From: Onchidella celtica
Lineage: Eukaryota; Mollusca; Gastropoda; Systellommatophora; Onchidiidae
Assembly (NCBI GenBank): GCA_963931925.1
Contig: OZ007581.1
Location: 23,057,043-23,121,042, forward strand
Reading direction: 5' to 3'
DNA length: 64,000 nt
Made by a program: the position numbers and the translations under genes. Position 1 is the first letter of the stretch; each line of letters starts with the position of its first letter. The notes under the pieces were generated by a model, which was not told where the DNA came from, did no database searches, and worked only from the letters and a program-made list of their open reading frames with translations. Shown here one piece after another: positions 28,701-42,000 of the stretch.

Positions 28701-30510
28701 CGTAGACTCGCAGACAAAAGGTTTTACCACGTCCTTTAAAGTGGCATGGTAATTGTTAAAATAGCCTGAAAGATTAGGAGCTAAATGCGTGTGTGACGCA
28801 TGAATAAACTCTGGTCCTTACTCATTGGCAACAGTTGAAATTTTAGCCGTAGATTTTAAAGATATCGTCTAGGAAATAATGTCCATTGTTCCGCTTGGGA
28901 TATGCATTAAAATGATGCAAGTGTGAAAGAAACAGATTTGCAGGGATCACAACCAAACAAAAGAGTAATAAATAGCAAAACACCACGACACTTTGGTAGA
29001 GAAGAGAGAACATCAAAATCATTCATCATGTTATTTCTGTTTAATGTAGAGGAAACGGCACTTCCAATACCAGGATCAATATTTGAAATGTTTCAGCCCT
29101 ATTGTTCACAGGAGTTTCCTTGAAACATAAATAAGATGGCATTTATGGTCTGCTTGTTCTTCCAGCAAGTGCATTTTCCCTCTTCTTCTTGTTTCTTGAA
29201 AAAAAAAAAAATAATGATGAAATGTGGCTCCAGAGTGGAAATATTGAAAGTCCTGCACAAGATGACAATTTTAAGTTTATTAATGTAAAAGCAATTGCAG
29301 GAAGCTCATTGTTAATGTTTTACATGTAATTTTGTGTGCCGGTTTTCTTTGAAGTTGGAATGTTCTGTTATGGATGTAGCAACTGCTACCTGACAGCAAA
29401 ATGGCCACTAGAGCAGTCATTTTTTGGATTGCTCAGTAGTGATTTTGTTGTTTTTACATTGACAGTTGACTTTTCTTTCTTTAAATTATTTTGTTTACTC
29501 ACTGTGTCTGCATAACCTGCATGTCTGCAGTATGCCACTGAGGGTTAAAAAAAAAAAAAAAATCAGACCTGTGCCAGGTAATTGGTTACGATCTTTTGCC
29601 AATAAAAAGTATGTGTAGATGTGCTGATAATCAGACAATCTGCATGTTTTTGCAAGGTCAAAAGAAAGATTTTGTCCTTCAGAAATGCAAATAGCTTGGT
29701 TTTTATTATTTAACATATTGCTGCCGTAACGTCGTTTTTCCCATTACTGGGTTTCGTTATGATAATTTGTATCAATAAAAAACATCGATTATTTTATTAA
29801 CTGTACTCGATTATAATTTGAATGGAATCGCTAGAGGCCTAGTACCATAGCCCTATATAAATTCAATACCAACCGCATGTGAATAAGTGGTGAATGGCTT
29901 CGTTTTCAGGAAAATTATTTTCATTGTGCATACATCTCGTCGCAATTCGCCAGGGGGAAGGACTCGGGGCTCGTTTGTCAGGAGAATTTGAAGCCCGATG
30001 AAGTCTTTGCAGTACATTGCTGAAGCGGGGAGTTGGTCTTCTCAATGTAAACTCATTTGTGTAGTGTTGTGAGGGCTTTTTGCCTTTGGGAGCTGGGGAA
30101 CAATAGGCAGCGGGATTACGTGGCAAACGGTTGAATGTCAGATTTCAAAAAAAAAAAAAAAAGGAAAAACACACATACACCTACACAAATACACATTCAG
30201 TCCAACTTTTTCCCCGTTTCTTTTTTCTTCTTTACTCCTTATTCTCCTCTCTTTGTCTTGCGGGCGGTCTTTGCCCCTTTTCCTTGTCCTCGCCCCTCCT
30301 CTGAAGTTTGCGAAATGTTTTTCAATTTGGTTTGGAAGCACACAGACGTTTTAAAAGTAAGTTATTTTTTCTCATCCCGGCGTGGCAAAACTTTTGATCT
30401 TGGTTACGCCAGTGTAAATTTGCTTGGGCGTTAAACTCTGTAGCTCTGTGTGTGTGTGTGTCTGTCTGTCTGTCTCTGTTTGTGTGTGTATGTGTGTGTC
30501 TCTCTCTGTT

Positions 30511-30597
<87 letters not shown>

Positions 30598-32949
30598 GAG
30601 GCACATAATAGGGTACAAAGAAAGAGGAAGGCGGGGCGATTCAATGGAATCAAATAATAATTATGTGTGCAGTAATTTGTTGGTCTCCTATAATACCTCT
30701 GTCCAGACGAAAAAACATCATGCCACAAGGGATAGGAACAGTTTGCTTCACGACATTTATCCGAACTTTATGTTGAAACACGGGGATTCGGATGTCCTAG
30801 TGGGGGCTGTCAAATTGATGAATCCTAGGCACACGAAACCTCCGTGTTTTGGCCCATTTACAGAGAAATAATCCTTTAAAGTCCAAAGTGTTGCAATAAA
30901 CAGTGTCGTAATATTTACATAAATCGTCATAGTTCGATTCACGTGGTGAAGTTTGCACTTCTGGATATATTTAACCCAGCATCATTTCGTTTGTGTGGCT
31001 GGCGTTTACGAACGAACATTGTTACACAAAAAGTTACACAAACAGAGACAAGATTTATACTATAGTATAATAAAAAAGAAAATGCTAATGTGACCCAATG
31101 AAACCCAGCATTGTGGGTAAAAATATGCATAGACATTTATTGGTGCACATTGATGCAATTACAATTATATTTTCATTTCTTTTCTCCTTCCTTTTTTTCT
31201 TCTTTTCTTTTTGTCGGCCGCTTTCATTTATTATTTTTGTTGTATGTGAATGATGCAGACTTGTGAGTGAATGTGAAGTGGGAGCTGTGTGGTTCTTTGT
31301 AATATTTTGTATTGTACAGCCCGACTTTGTTATTGTGGGGATGTCAGATGGGAGCGCGGTAATTAGTTTTTGAAAAAAAAACAAAAAACAACAAAGTGTG
31401 GGTGAACCAAAGATGCCATTCTTTAAAAATGGCTATGATTATTGTACATGTGAACTAGAAAGAAGAGAGGCACGTGTTACTTAAAGTCCAACGGTTCCTC
31501 GGTTACGTGTAATATTTAATTGATGTTGACATCGGCATGGGGGAAGGGAAGGAAAAAAAACAACACTGAAATGACGCATACACACATGCTCTCACTCACT
31601 CACACACACACATGCACGCAGAGCGGACTGGCAAGGAAGGAGAGGAGCAATACCAATTTTGAATACAAAATTTTAGCTGTGTTTTTTTTTTCAAGTTAAA
31701 ATCTAAATTTAGTGTTAAACTGGCATGAATGTGCAAACTTTCTGACTTTTGTGCAGAATATAATATTTTAGTTACACCATCAGCCGTGCAATGTTTTGGC
31801 ACAACAGCCGTCCCAGGGTTACATTTTAAAGTCTTGTCGTAATAATGCAGTATTACGGGGTTTGTGCAGTCTTCATAGCGGGTGGTTGGTGGACTCTTCT
31901 GGTAGGATCTCCTTCTGTCCTATCATTCTGTTATATTCTGCCTGTCGTCTTGCTTCCTCCTAGCAAAATATTAGATCTAGACATTATCGTGTGGACAAGC
32001 CTTCCTCAAACTCAAAATTTAGCATTCATAATTAAAGATGCCCCCAAAGATTGCAAAATGCATCCTTATCCACAACTTCCTATTTCGCTATTTAAATTCC
32101 CAAAACAGTTTCATGGTTCATGTGAATGCCATTTTACCAAAGATAATGCCTATCTCTGACTTGAAAGTTGTCATAAAAAAATTAATCTCCCATAAGTAAT
32201 GTGTTTTAAGATAACAAGACTTCTTCATTAACCCGACTGGGACAGTCATCCTACTCGTATAATTTGCTTTCATTTATTTGGCAATTTACTTGTATCATCA
32301 ATTAAAAAGACGGTTTTTTAAGATGTCTTAGATAAAAAGGTTAGTTGAGACAGCATTTTGTCCAAGAATAACTACAACAAGAACAAAACTATGTTCATAT
32401 TCATTTAAATTCAGAAAGAGAATGTTGAATCCCGCAAACGAGGAGACGATTACTGGTGCGTCATGGAAAACAAACAACAAAATACAAAACGGGTTGTTTG
32501 TCGTCAAAACACCATAAAGAAAACCTGAAATGGCTCGTTTGATAATGCAGCATCATAAAAGTATTAAGAATTGAAGTTAAATAGCAGTCCACTTTTGCAA
32601 TTTCACAAATGCAGATATTGAGATCCTGCACATGAGTAACCTGACTTTGATGTTGGCCTATATTGATTCAGGGTTGTCATGTTGTCTTTTCAGGATTCGA
32701 ACCCACAGCCTACATTATGCAAGGCATGAGACGTCAGGTACAGGTGGAGGTTGGGGCAAATATCACTCTGGAGTGTCCAAGTTATGGTCATCCTGGAGCA
32801 AATATCACCTGGAGCAAGTATGGGGGCAGTCTGCCTGTGGGACGCTTCTCTCTGTCCATGTTTGGTAAGGACATTCCTTCCTCCTCCTCTTCCTCTCTCC
32901 CTCTCTCCCTCTCCCCACCCCCACTTTTTTTTTCTTTGGCCAGTGTTTT

Positions 32950-33009
<60 letters not shown>

Positions 33010-33037
33010 TCATTCTTTCTTTCTTTCTTTCTTTCAT

Positions 33038-33077
<40 letters not shown>

Positions 33078-36000
33078 TCAACTGTGTGATAAATTGCTGA
33101 CAATATTCTTAGTGTCGCTTTCATTATAATTATGCATATTGTAAATCCGAGTGTTATACTGTCATGTATTGTTATTATATTATTTTCTTATTAGTTTCGT
33201 GTTTTATTACTGTTCTGCCAACGCCATGACTGTAAAGATCTGGTCGTTGTTGCTACGTTTGAGACAGCATGGGGTCAGGAGTAGGGCAAGGGATGATTGT
33301 AATAAATGGTCTCCCTGCTGTAAGTGGGTGTTGTGTGTTTGTGCAGGTTTGAGGGTGCATGTCTGAATGTGGGTGGAGAGGACTCATCCTTATCTGTGTG
33401 TGTATAATTATGTCTCCGACCCCATGTGAGTTAGGTGACACAAGGCTGTATGTCTTTTTCTGTTAGACAAGAATTTGTTTTATCATGCGCATTCGCGTTA
33501 GCGTCTTCTCATTTGATTTATAAAATGATGCATTCCAATTCCTCCAACGTCAGTGCTATATGCACTCAAGGCCTCCGGCTGAATCAGATAAGTTCCTGTC
33601 ATAACAAGTGTTTATTACCCATGCTATGTGAGTTGTAATTTTTTCAGTAATATAAGAATCTGAAGAATGTGTCTGACACTGTTATGAGATCCTGTAGCCA
33701 AAATGTGTCCCCAGACTCCATCAGATAAGATTTTGGCATGCTTTATTAAGTTATGATGTTCGTTTAATTTCTATCATCTAGGCAACTTGAGGATCCAGTC
33801 CACCCAGTATGAAGACGGGGGCACATACAGGTGTAACAGTGTCGCCGAGAGTAGAGGAGAAGGTCAGGTGTTTCTGGAAATTCTGACACCTCCGGTCATT
33901 CAGGTTATCAAGAGACCTAGCGCGGTGGAGACTGTAGGGAATCGTGTGGAGATGGCTTGCTCAGTGGGTGGATTCCCAAAACCTGAAGTGCGGTGGTACC
34001 ATAATGGCAGAGAGCTTCCAACTGCAGACGGAGGTATGAGTTTTGTGACATCTTTTTAATCGTTTTTTTTTTCTTTGCTAGGTACTGTGATCCTTGAGCC
34101 TAGTCCCGATAATACCCAATCCTATTAATTTTGTTGTGTATAAATCCACAGAATAGACAGTTTAGTTTGATCAAGACATTCTATGAAATAATTACTTGAT
34201 TGTGTTGTAGATGATGCTTGTCCCAGCCAAGAGGCGGGTGATGAAAGCAATCTTGTGCGCTACCCATAATTTATCAGTGTGATTGACTTTTGGATGAGAA
34301 CAAACTGTTTTTGTCCAATATTTCAGTGTATCTTCTCAATGGACTCAAACTTTGATGTTCTTTTTATGTGCCACTGTTTTTCTTTTTGTCTTCTTTGCTG
34401 CTGGGATTGTGTTTGATGAGGATGTTTTGGACGTTCTTGATGGAAACCTTAATAATAACTTTGTTGGTCTCATTGACCTGCTGGAACAGCGTTTACTCAC
34501 AAATTGGTGTGCCACATTTACGGGAAAAGTTTCAGCCATTCATTGTCCACTTTTCTGGTGTATAAAGTTTGTCAAAGTATGGTTCATGGCAGTTTTAAGA
34601 TCCGTGCGTTTTAGTATGAAAAGATCAACTTCCTAAATAAATAAATAAATAAAAAAAACATGGAAATCTTACTCGAGTAGTTGTCAACAGTGCTCTTAAA
34701 TTATTTATGTACATGTATTTATTGTCATGCATTACTGAAGCACGATTTTGACTCGCTAATTGCAATAGTTATATTCTTGAAAATCACTCTGGCTGCCTAC
34801 CATAACCTAGAGATGAAATTATCAGTCAGAACCTTAGGGAAACCTTGCTGGAAATTGTCAAACAGATTAGGCAACCTGTTTTGATGTTACCGATGTATAT
34901 ATCAAAGTGTTTTCCTCTCATTTGCCAGTCCTTTCCTTTCATCTGCCAGTCCTTTCTTTTCTTTTGGACATGTTAATGCCATTTCGCTACACCAGTTAGA
35001 CAAATCACAAAGCTAACTGACCTTCAACCTCAAGCCCACAAAAACTAGTCCCGTGTCTTCACGGCTTTAACGCTACGCCTGTCTAATTCCCTGGTCCCAT
35101 AGTCTCAGAGAATGTAGGGGTAAAAGCCTTCAGACTTTACAGTCGTCTCTTGCCCACATAACCACATAAATCAAAGAGTACTTACAAGCATCCAGGGAAA
35201 ACCCAACAAGACCCACAAGATTACTATTGATCGTTGGATCCATCTCGTGAGTAATTCTGGATGTACAGAGAAAGTCATGCGAGAAATATGGATGGGTGGC
35301 AGCCTTGGTGGTTAGATATATGGACAAGGGGTTAGCGTGGTGTACAATAAATGCCTGGGTGGACTAGATCTGAAGTAGGTCTGGGCCTTTTGGGACAATG
35401 TCAGTGAGTAATATATTGGTTATGGAGCCGAAGTGAGTAATGCTAAGGTTTTAAAGTCTGTATGTGATGACATTGGAATAGTTCTTGGTACCAGACTGGT
35501 CCTCCATTCCTCTAGCATCCTGGTCATAATTCGTCAGGAAACAGTAGAAAGCATGGTTAGTTCAGGATGCCGTGAAGTTGGAAATCCTCAATCTGAGATA
35601 TGAATGCTGATAGTTTTTTGACCATATTTCACCTGGACAGTCTTTGTCATGGAGAGTGGCAAACATTTCCAGGAAACTTTTTGCAATACCAACTTTCCAG
35701 TAAACATTCATTAATCTGGAGTTTTGCTGAAAAGGCCCTGAATCTCTTTGTCCTTTAATAGCTTTTAGAAAAAATAATTGCCTAGAATATCCAAATAGTC
35801 GTGTCAGTTGGCCTTGTCCAGCTCTTTCTTTATGTGCTATACATTCAGAATTGCACAAGAAACAAGAAAGAAAATTGAATAACCAGTCCAAGTTGTCAAC
35901 ACCTTTCCTTGGAAATTCAGATATTCTATATCTAGTTGTTTATCAAAGGTTTTGTTACTGTTGTTGAAAAGTCAAACTATAATAATTATTGTCTCTGTCT

Positions 36001-39000
36001 TTAGTGCAGGACGTGACACACATCGTATTATTTGATATTTTGAAGGAGAAACATGTTCTTAGCTTTTTAACATAGGGAAATCTGGAGTTCACCGGCACTG
36101 ATCCCCTAGCTCTTCTCTTCAAGCAGTTTCTGCTCAAAGATACCCTGTAAAGTCCCATTCAGAGCTGTGTCCCATCCTGTCTTGCTCAGTCTTTCAAATG
36201 TGCCCATTTGAGAAAGCAGCCAATTGTATGAAAGATATTTTATCCCCAAGTGAATCAAAATATTCGTTTTGTGCACTCTTCAGACATCTATCATTGATAA
36301 ATGTTTGCATTTCTCTATTGTGGGAGGAAGTCTATGTATTTGTTTTGTGTGTTGAATTTTTTTGTCCGTCATTTCAGGCTTTTGTGTATTTGATTGTATA
36401 GGTTTCAGTTTTGTGAACTCATGTTTTGTTGACTAAGCCCACCCAAGTCAAGCTGCCACATTCATAGATGAGTCAACACACCTGCCTTATGGTTGTTGCT
36501 GTTGGTGTGATAATGTTTTTATAAGATAGGAAGAAAGAAGAAAGATTCAATTGAAATACAGAGAAAAGGCACATTAGCAAAGCAGTTCAAATGATTGTTG
36601 TAAGCAAAGCTTACAGCTGATCTCATAGATCTCTATCATAGAGTTTCATTTCATTCATGTTTGGAGTCTGTTGTTTAACAAGTCATCTATAAACTGACAA
36701 ATGTGTGGAATAGGGTTGGCTACTGGTTCCTTGTTTGTGAAGGATTGTGGTATGAAATCGAGCAGTTTTGATTAGGTTCAGGAAATCACTGGTTTAACTT
36801 AGCCTTTGTGTGCATCAGCCGATTTGGATTGGCCGACTTGTTGAGTTTCAATGAGACTTCACGCAGTAGCCAACTGGCTTTTGTTCTCACTGAAACTCAG
36901 TGTCATGATGTGACCATCCAACTAGTCAGCAGATGAAAATCAGTTCATGTGTGCCTAGACTGATAATATTGAATTGTAAAAGATTTTTGAAATATTGGAA
37001 ACCTAAACATTTGATATGTTCATATTCCTGTCTGGTCAAAAGTTCAGATACATGAAATATCTAATCTCAGCGGATTATATAATTTGACAGCATTAAATCA
37101 ACTGAGTACTTTGAAAATCAGCAGCCAGTTGCCTTTAGAAGAAACACAAAGTGAATGTATATGCAAAATTCATTGCCAGGGGGGATATCAGTAAATTACA
37201 TGAATTACTTAACAGTCTCCTTAAGTTGTAGCACAGAGAAACATGGGGGAGAATGCAGTATTATATTTTTTTCTCTTGAATATATGTAAACAGGTACCTT
37301 GACACTTGCCCAAGTCAGTAATGCAGACTCAGGGATCTATCAGTGTATGGCTACAAACAAATTAGGAAGTACTTATGGTGTCATGAGATTAGAGGTCGGA
37401 GGTCAACCAGAGGCTGATCAGCCATTGCAACCTGGTGAGTAAAGTTTTGACAGTACACCGTTTTCTGAATGTCTTGCTTCACAGAATAGTGAAGATGATA
37501 TCCAGTAAGTTATCAGAATGACCTGCAAACGGTCATGAAATAACAGTGAATAAAATAATGCAGTCATTGTTCTATTTATCACAATGAAATTGCTGTAAAT
37601 TCATTACAAATTTGTATTAGGTGACTAGACTGAACCTGAGACTGACTGCAAAAGAATCAGATGCAAGAAAATAAAGAAAATGTCCCCGTATGATAGAGCT
37701 TGAGTCATACTATTGGATCTGGGACATATACCGCTGCAGATTTTAACAAATTTGATCTAAGGCTGGAAAGTTGTATGGCAATCTGAAGATAGGGTTGTGC
37801 AGCAAAGGGATTATTGTAAAAATGCTGGATACAACGAGGTGCAATGTTCTGACAAAAATATCTTGTTACACCAGAAGTCTCAACATTCCAGTAAAAAGGG
37901 GAAATAACAGGGTAAAGACTGTACTGGATACATAGGTTATCTTTATGTGTTTGTGTGTACATGGTTGCTTCCAATGTTAATAAATGTACTTAAATGAGAC
38001 TGGAGGCACTTGTGATTGGTGAAGCCTTTGAGTGTAACAAGATTTCATCAAAGAAGATATCATGTTCTATGTGTCCACAGCATTCATTACCCAGTATTCT
38101 GGTTTTTATTCACAGAAGAGCTGCCAGTTGTGGAAGCTGAAGAAGTGGTGGAGAAGGGGGATGCAAAATTGTCTGCCAAGCTTGAGAAATCCAAAGATCA
38201 GAAACGCAAAGCAGGGCGCAGAGACAGAAAGAAACATGGTAGACGGAAACACTTGAGAATGAGAGATCGGAGAAAGAAGAAGAAAAATGGGAATACTGGA
38301 CAGGGAGACCATGAAAAACGTGAGTAACCTGGTTTAATGGAGGGTTTTGTATGATCTTTTTCTCCTCAACATTTTGTGAATTTTTATTTGAGCTTGTTTA
38401 AGCACAACTTGTTATTTTAATAAAATTAGTATATGGCAGATTCAATTTTGTTTGTTTTTTCTTGTTTTTTTTTGGCCATATTTTGTTCCAAGTCCTGCTG
38501 CAACCTCACAGATTTTTTTCTTTTTCTTATCATTGATATTTTGTCCTTTTAATAGCAGTCAGAAAAACTTAGAATTTTCTTTATCTTCAATAATACATAA
38601 ACTCTGTTAAGGTATCCATGATACACATGTTGTTTGGTCTAGCAATTACCTCTCCATATGTATATTATTCATCCTCTTTAAATGAAATAGTTGTTATGGA
38701 AATGACAATAATATTTCACAAAAAATGTGGCTAACAATCAAAACAGTGAACATTCCATTGTGGCTGGTGTGTGCATGTTGTTTTCACATGATACAGTCCT
38801 GTATTTTCCACTATCTGATCAAAACTATGAAAATTTCTTCCCCTCAGCCAAATATGCCCCCTCAGCACCATATGTGGAGCAGTTGTCAGACCATGCTGTA
38901 ATGCTCAACTGGTCAGTGACGGACAAAGGCAATGGTCAGACCATTAAATTTTTCAAAGTCCAATACAAACAGATGAGTCCAGAGAAGGGACCTTGGAGAA

Positions 39001-42000
39001 CAAGCGATCCTCAGCTACCCTTCAATGTTCGAAGATTTGAGGTGGCTGACTTGAAACCAGGTTTGTAAAGGCTGGGAAATTGGAATTTCTCATAAGTGAA
39101 AATAATATCTGTATTATGGCCTAAATCTGATGATAGACTTGTTAACTTTCTGTCGCCCAGTGTTCCATGGACTGTTTGAAACATTGTCACCTTGTGTTCA
39201 AAGCTGTGTTTTTGCAGCACTTTCTAATATATGAAAAAACTATTTTTCATGATTACTATTTATATTTTTGCATTTATTTGATTATTTTAAATATATTTTG
39301 TTTGTTAGAATAAGATACATGCATGTCTGAGCACTGGAAGGTAATGGGTCAAAGTTTTATAACTTTAATTTTGAATTTTTTGACTACTAATGAAAATACA
39401 TTTGAGGGTTTTAAAAGCTTATCATTCATCTGACAGTTAAGTGGTACAGTGTGTTTTAATGTAGAAATTGTGAAATTAATTAACAGCATATACTAGACAG
39501 CATTAAAAATGTACCACAATAAAACTTGTCTTTAAAGTTTGCATGTTGTCTTTACCTATGTTTTTTGATCATTTATGTTGATCCGAGGATGTTGAGCTTT
39601 GTATGCCAGTGTTGTTTTGTTGACTTTACAGCAACTTTGCACTGCACGTGGGTCACGTGAAAAATAACAGCTTTTCTTGCTCAAAGCGTGTAATCAAAGA
39701 ATTGGCGGTGTTAGACCCTGAATGGCCACAGTAGCTGTGTTTTTGTGCTAATGATAAATGTCTGTATGCGTTGTTTGGTGTCCCGTCGTCATTTCTGCAA
39801 CCACATGTCTGAATTGTTGTCTGGTTATGATATGGCCGATTAGTGGACGTCGATTTAAGAGACCAGCAGCTCGTAGTCTTTGATTACACGCTTTGAGCAA
39901 GAAAAGCTGCATGGTGGAATCACTATAAATTCAACATTGAATCAAAATCTGACACTGGCGTTTTGTTCCCAAGTTACTTGCGGTTGCTTGTGGTTCATTT
40001 TCAGCGACCTTTTTAAATTCATAGCGATACAATCGACTGAAATGTTATTTTTCACGTGACCCACGTGCAGTGCAAAGTTGCTGTAAAGTCAACAAAACAA
40101 CACTGGCATACAAAGCTCAACATCCTCGGATCAACATAAATGATCAAAAAACATAGGTGAAGACAACATGCAAACTTTTAAGACAAGTTTTATTGTTGTA
40201 CGTTTTTAATGCTGTCTAGTATATATCCCAGGTCAGGTCAGAAAAATCTGCTACTGGTAACATGTAATCCAGTACAACCTGTTTCATGAACTGGTACGCT
40301 AGCATGGTATCAGTGGGCGTGCACCTGTTGGTGCAAACGGCCAGGGCGGAGGAGGTTTCATCTAACCCAACGGCCACATGCTAGGGCACAATGTGACCCT
40401 CGGTACTTGAGTCCTTCACATTGGCCCCCGGTAGCGGTGTGGTCATAGGCTTGTTTGCCTAAATCACAGACGAAGAATTGAGCAAACTTCCCGGACGCAG
40501 CTTCGAAGCTGGCGGCAGCAGGCCAGTGGTTGATTGATAGGGCAGATGGCAATATACCGTCACTCTGGCCTGGATATCGTGACACAGAGCATCCACCAGT
40601 ATTGGTGTTCTTTGGTTTGGGTCTTTCACCCTAGTCAGTTGGGACTGCGAGGCTGTGGAGTAGCCTACAGGCAGCCGGTCAGGCAATATGACTGTCCCTC
40701 TGGCATCCTCCTGCACCTGGATACATTTCCAGTCGTCTTGACCCTGTCTTGCCACTTGGATAAGTTGTGTCCAGGCGAGAGAGTGAGTCTGATGTTTGCG
40801 CAGCTCTTTCTCACTAAAAACAAATTCTTTGCGCCAGTCTTAACACTCACCTAGTTTTCTTTCATCTTTGTCTCGTCTTCTTTCCTCTCAAAATTCCAAC
40901 GGCGATGGGCGAGTGCGGTGGCAGCAGGTTTGGATAGACTGGAAGCTGTTAGCACAGACCTACACGTTGGTGGCTGTGGGCTATGGTCGCTTCATCGTCG
41001 ATTGAAGTGGAGGCGTGGGGAGGCAGCACCCACAGTAGCTGAGCAGCCTTATTTAAGGATAGCACTGCTCACCTCAACTGAGGAAGGGGCTAGAAAAGGT
41101 GCCCTAAAGAAAGCCCACTTCACATCACCCTGACTGGTATACCGCGACCAGTGGGGATCCCTTTTTGCGGTCGAAACAAAAAGAAATTCAGCTTACTCAG
41201 GCTAGGAGCCTGGAATATACGCACACTACAGGACAACTCAAACAACCCGGAAAGACGCACTGCACTTATTGCCATTGAGCTCAGCAGGTACAACCTGGAC
41301 ATAGTGGCACTCAGTGAGACCAGACTCCCTGATAGTGGCCAACTCAAAGAGCTCAGTGGTGGATACACCTTCTTCTGGAAAGGCAAGGGTGCAGTCGAAC
41401 CGAGACAGCATGGTGTTGGGTTTGCAATTAAAAATGACCTTGTCAGAAACTTGCAGTCCATGCCAACTGAAATAAATGACAGGCTAATGACACTCAGGAT
41501 CCCAGTTGGGAAAAGCCAGTCAGCCACCCTCATTAGCGCATATGCGCCCACCATGACAAACCCAGATGAAGCCAAAGACAAGTTCTATTCTGATTAGAAT
41601 CTGTCATATGCTCTGTCCCGGCAGCTGATAAGCTGATTCTCTTGGGGGACTTCAATGCTAGGGTTGGCTCCGAAATCTCAGCGTGGCCAAATGTTTTGGG
41701 CCCTCATGGAGTTGGTTCATGCAATAACAATGGGTTGCGCTTACTTACTTTGTGCGCTGAATTTGGCCTGTTCATTACCAACACAAATTTTAGTCTCCCC
41801 GTGAGAAACAGAACGTCATGGATGCATCCCCGCTCAAAGCATTGGCATCTCATAGACTATGTCATTGTGAGGAAGACTGACAGAAAGGATGTCCTTGTAA
41901 CAAAGGCGATGTGTGGTGCCGAGTGTGGAACTGACCACAGACTCATTGTTTGCAAGCTCAGACTAACATTGAGGCGCAATAGACGCCCTCAAGGAAAAGC

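Larger units (their letters stand above)
19989..32693 (+). other. 12.7-kb intron rich in simple repeats
   Basis: It runs from gtgagt to ttttcag. It contains (CT)n at about 22761-22870, a C20 run at 26318-26337, the 34-bp minisatellite at 26437-27498, AAT repeats at about 27549-27571 and a TG/TCTG/CT tract at 30446-30596. No other exon or recognisable gene was found; the short ORFs inside are composition artefacts. Confidence 0.75.

Noticed and set aside
34352-34636. 94-codon ORF in the Ig intron
   Set aside because: No recognisable domain, overlapping ORFs in other frames, and the receptor splices across it.
35562-35891. 109-codon minus-strand ORF
   Set aside because: No family resemblance, and stops in the surrounding frames; likely chance.
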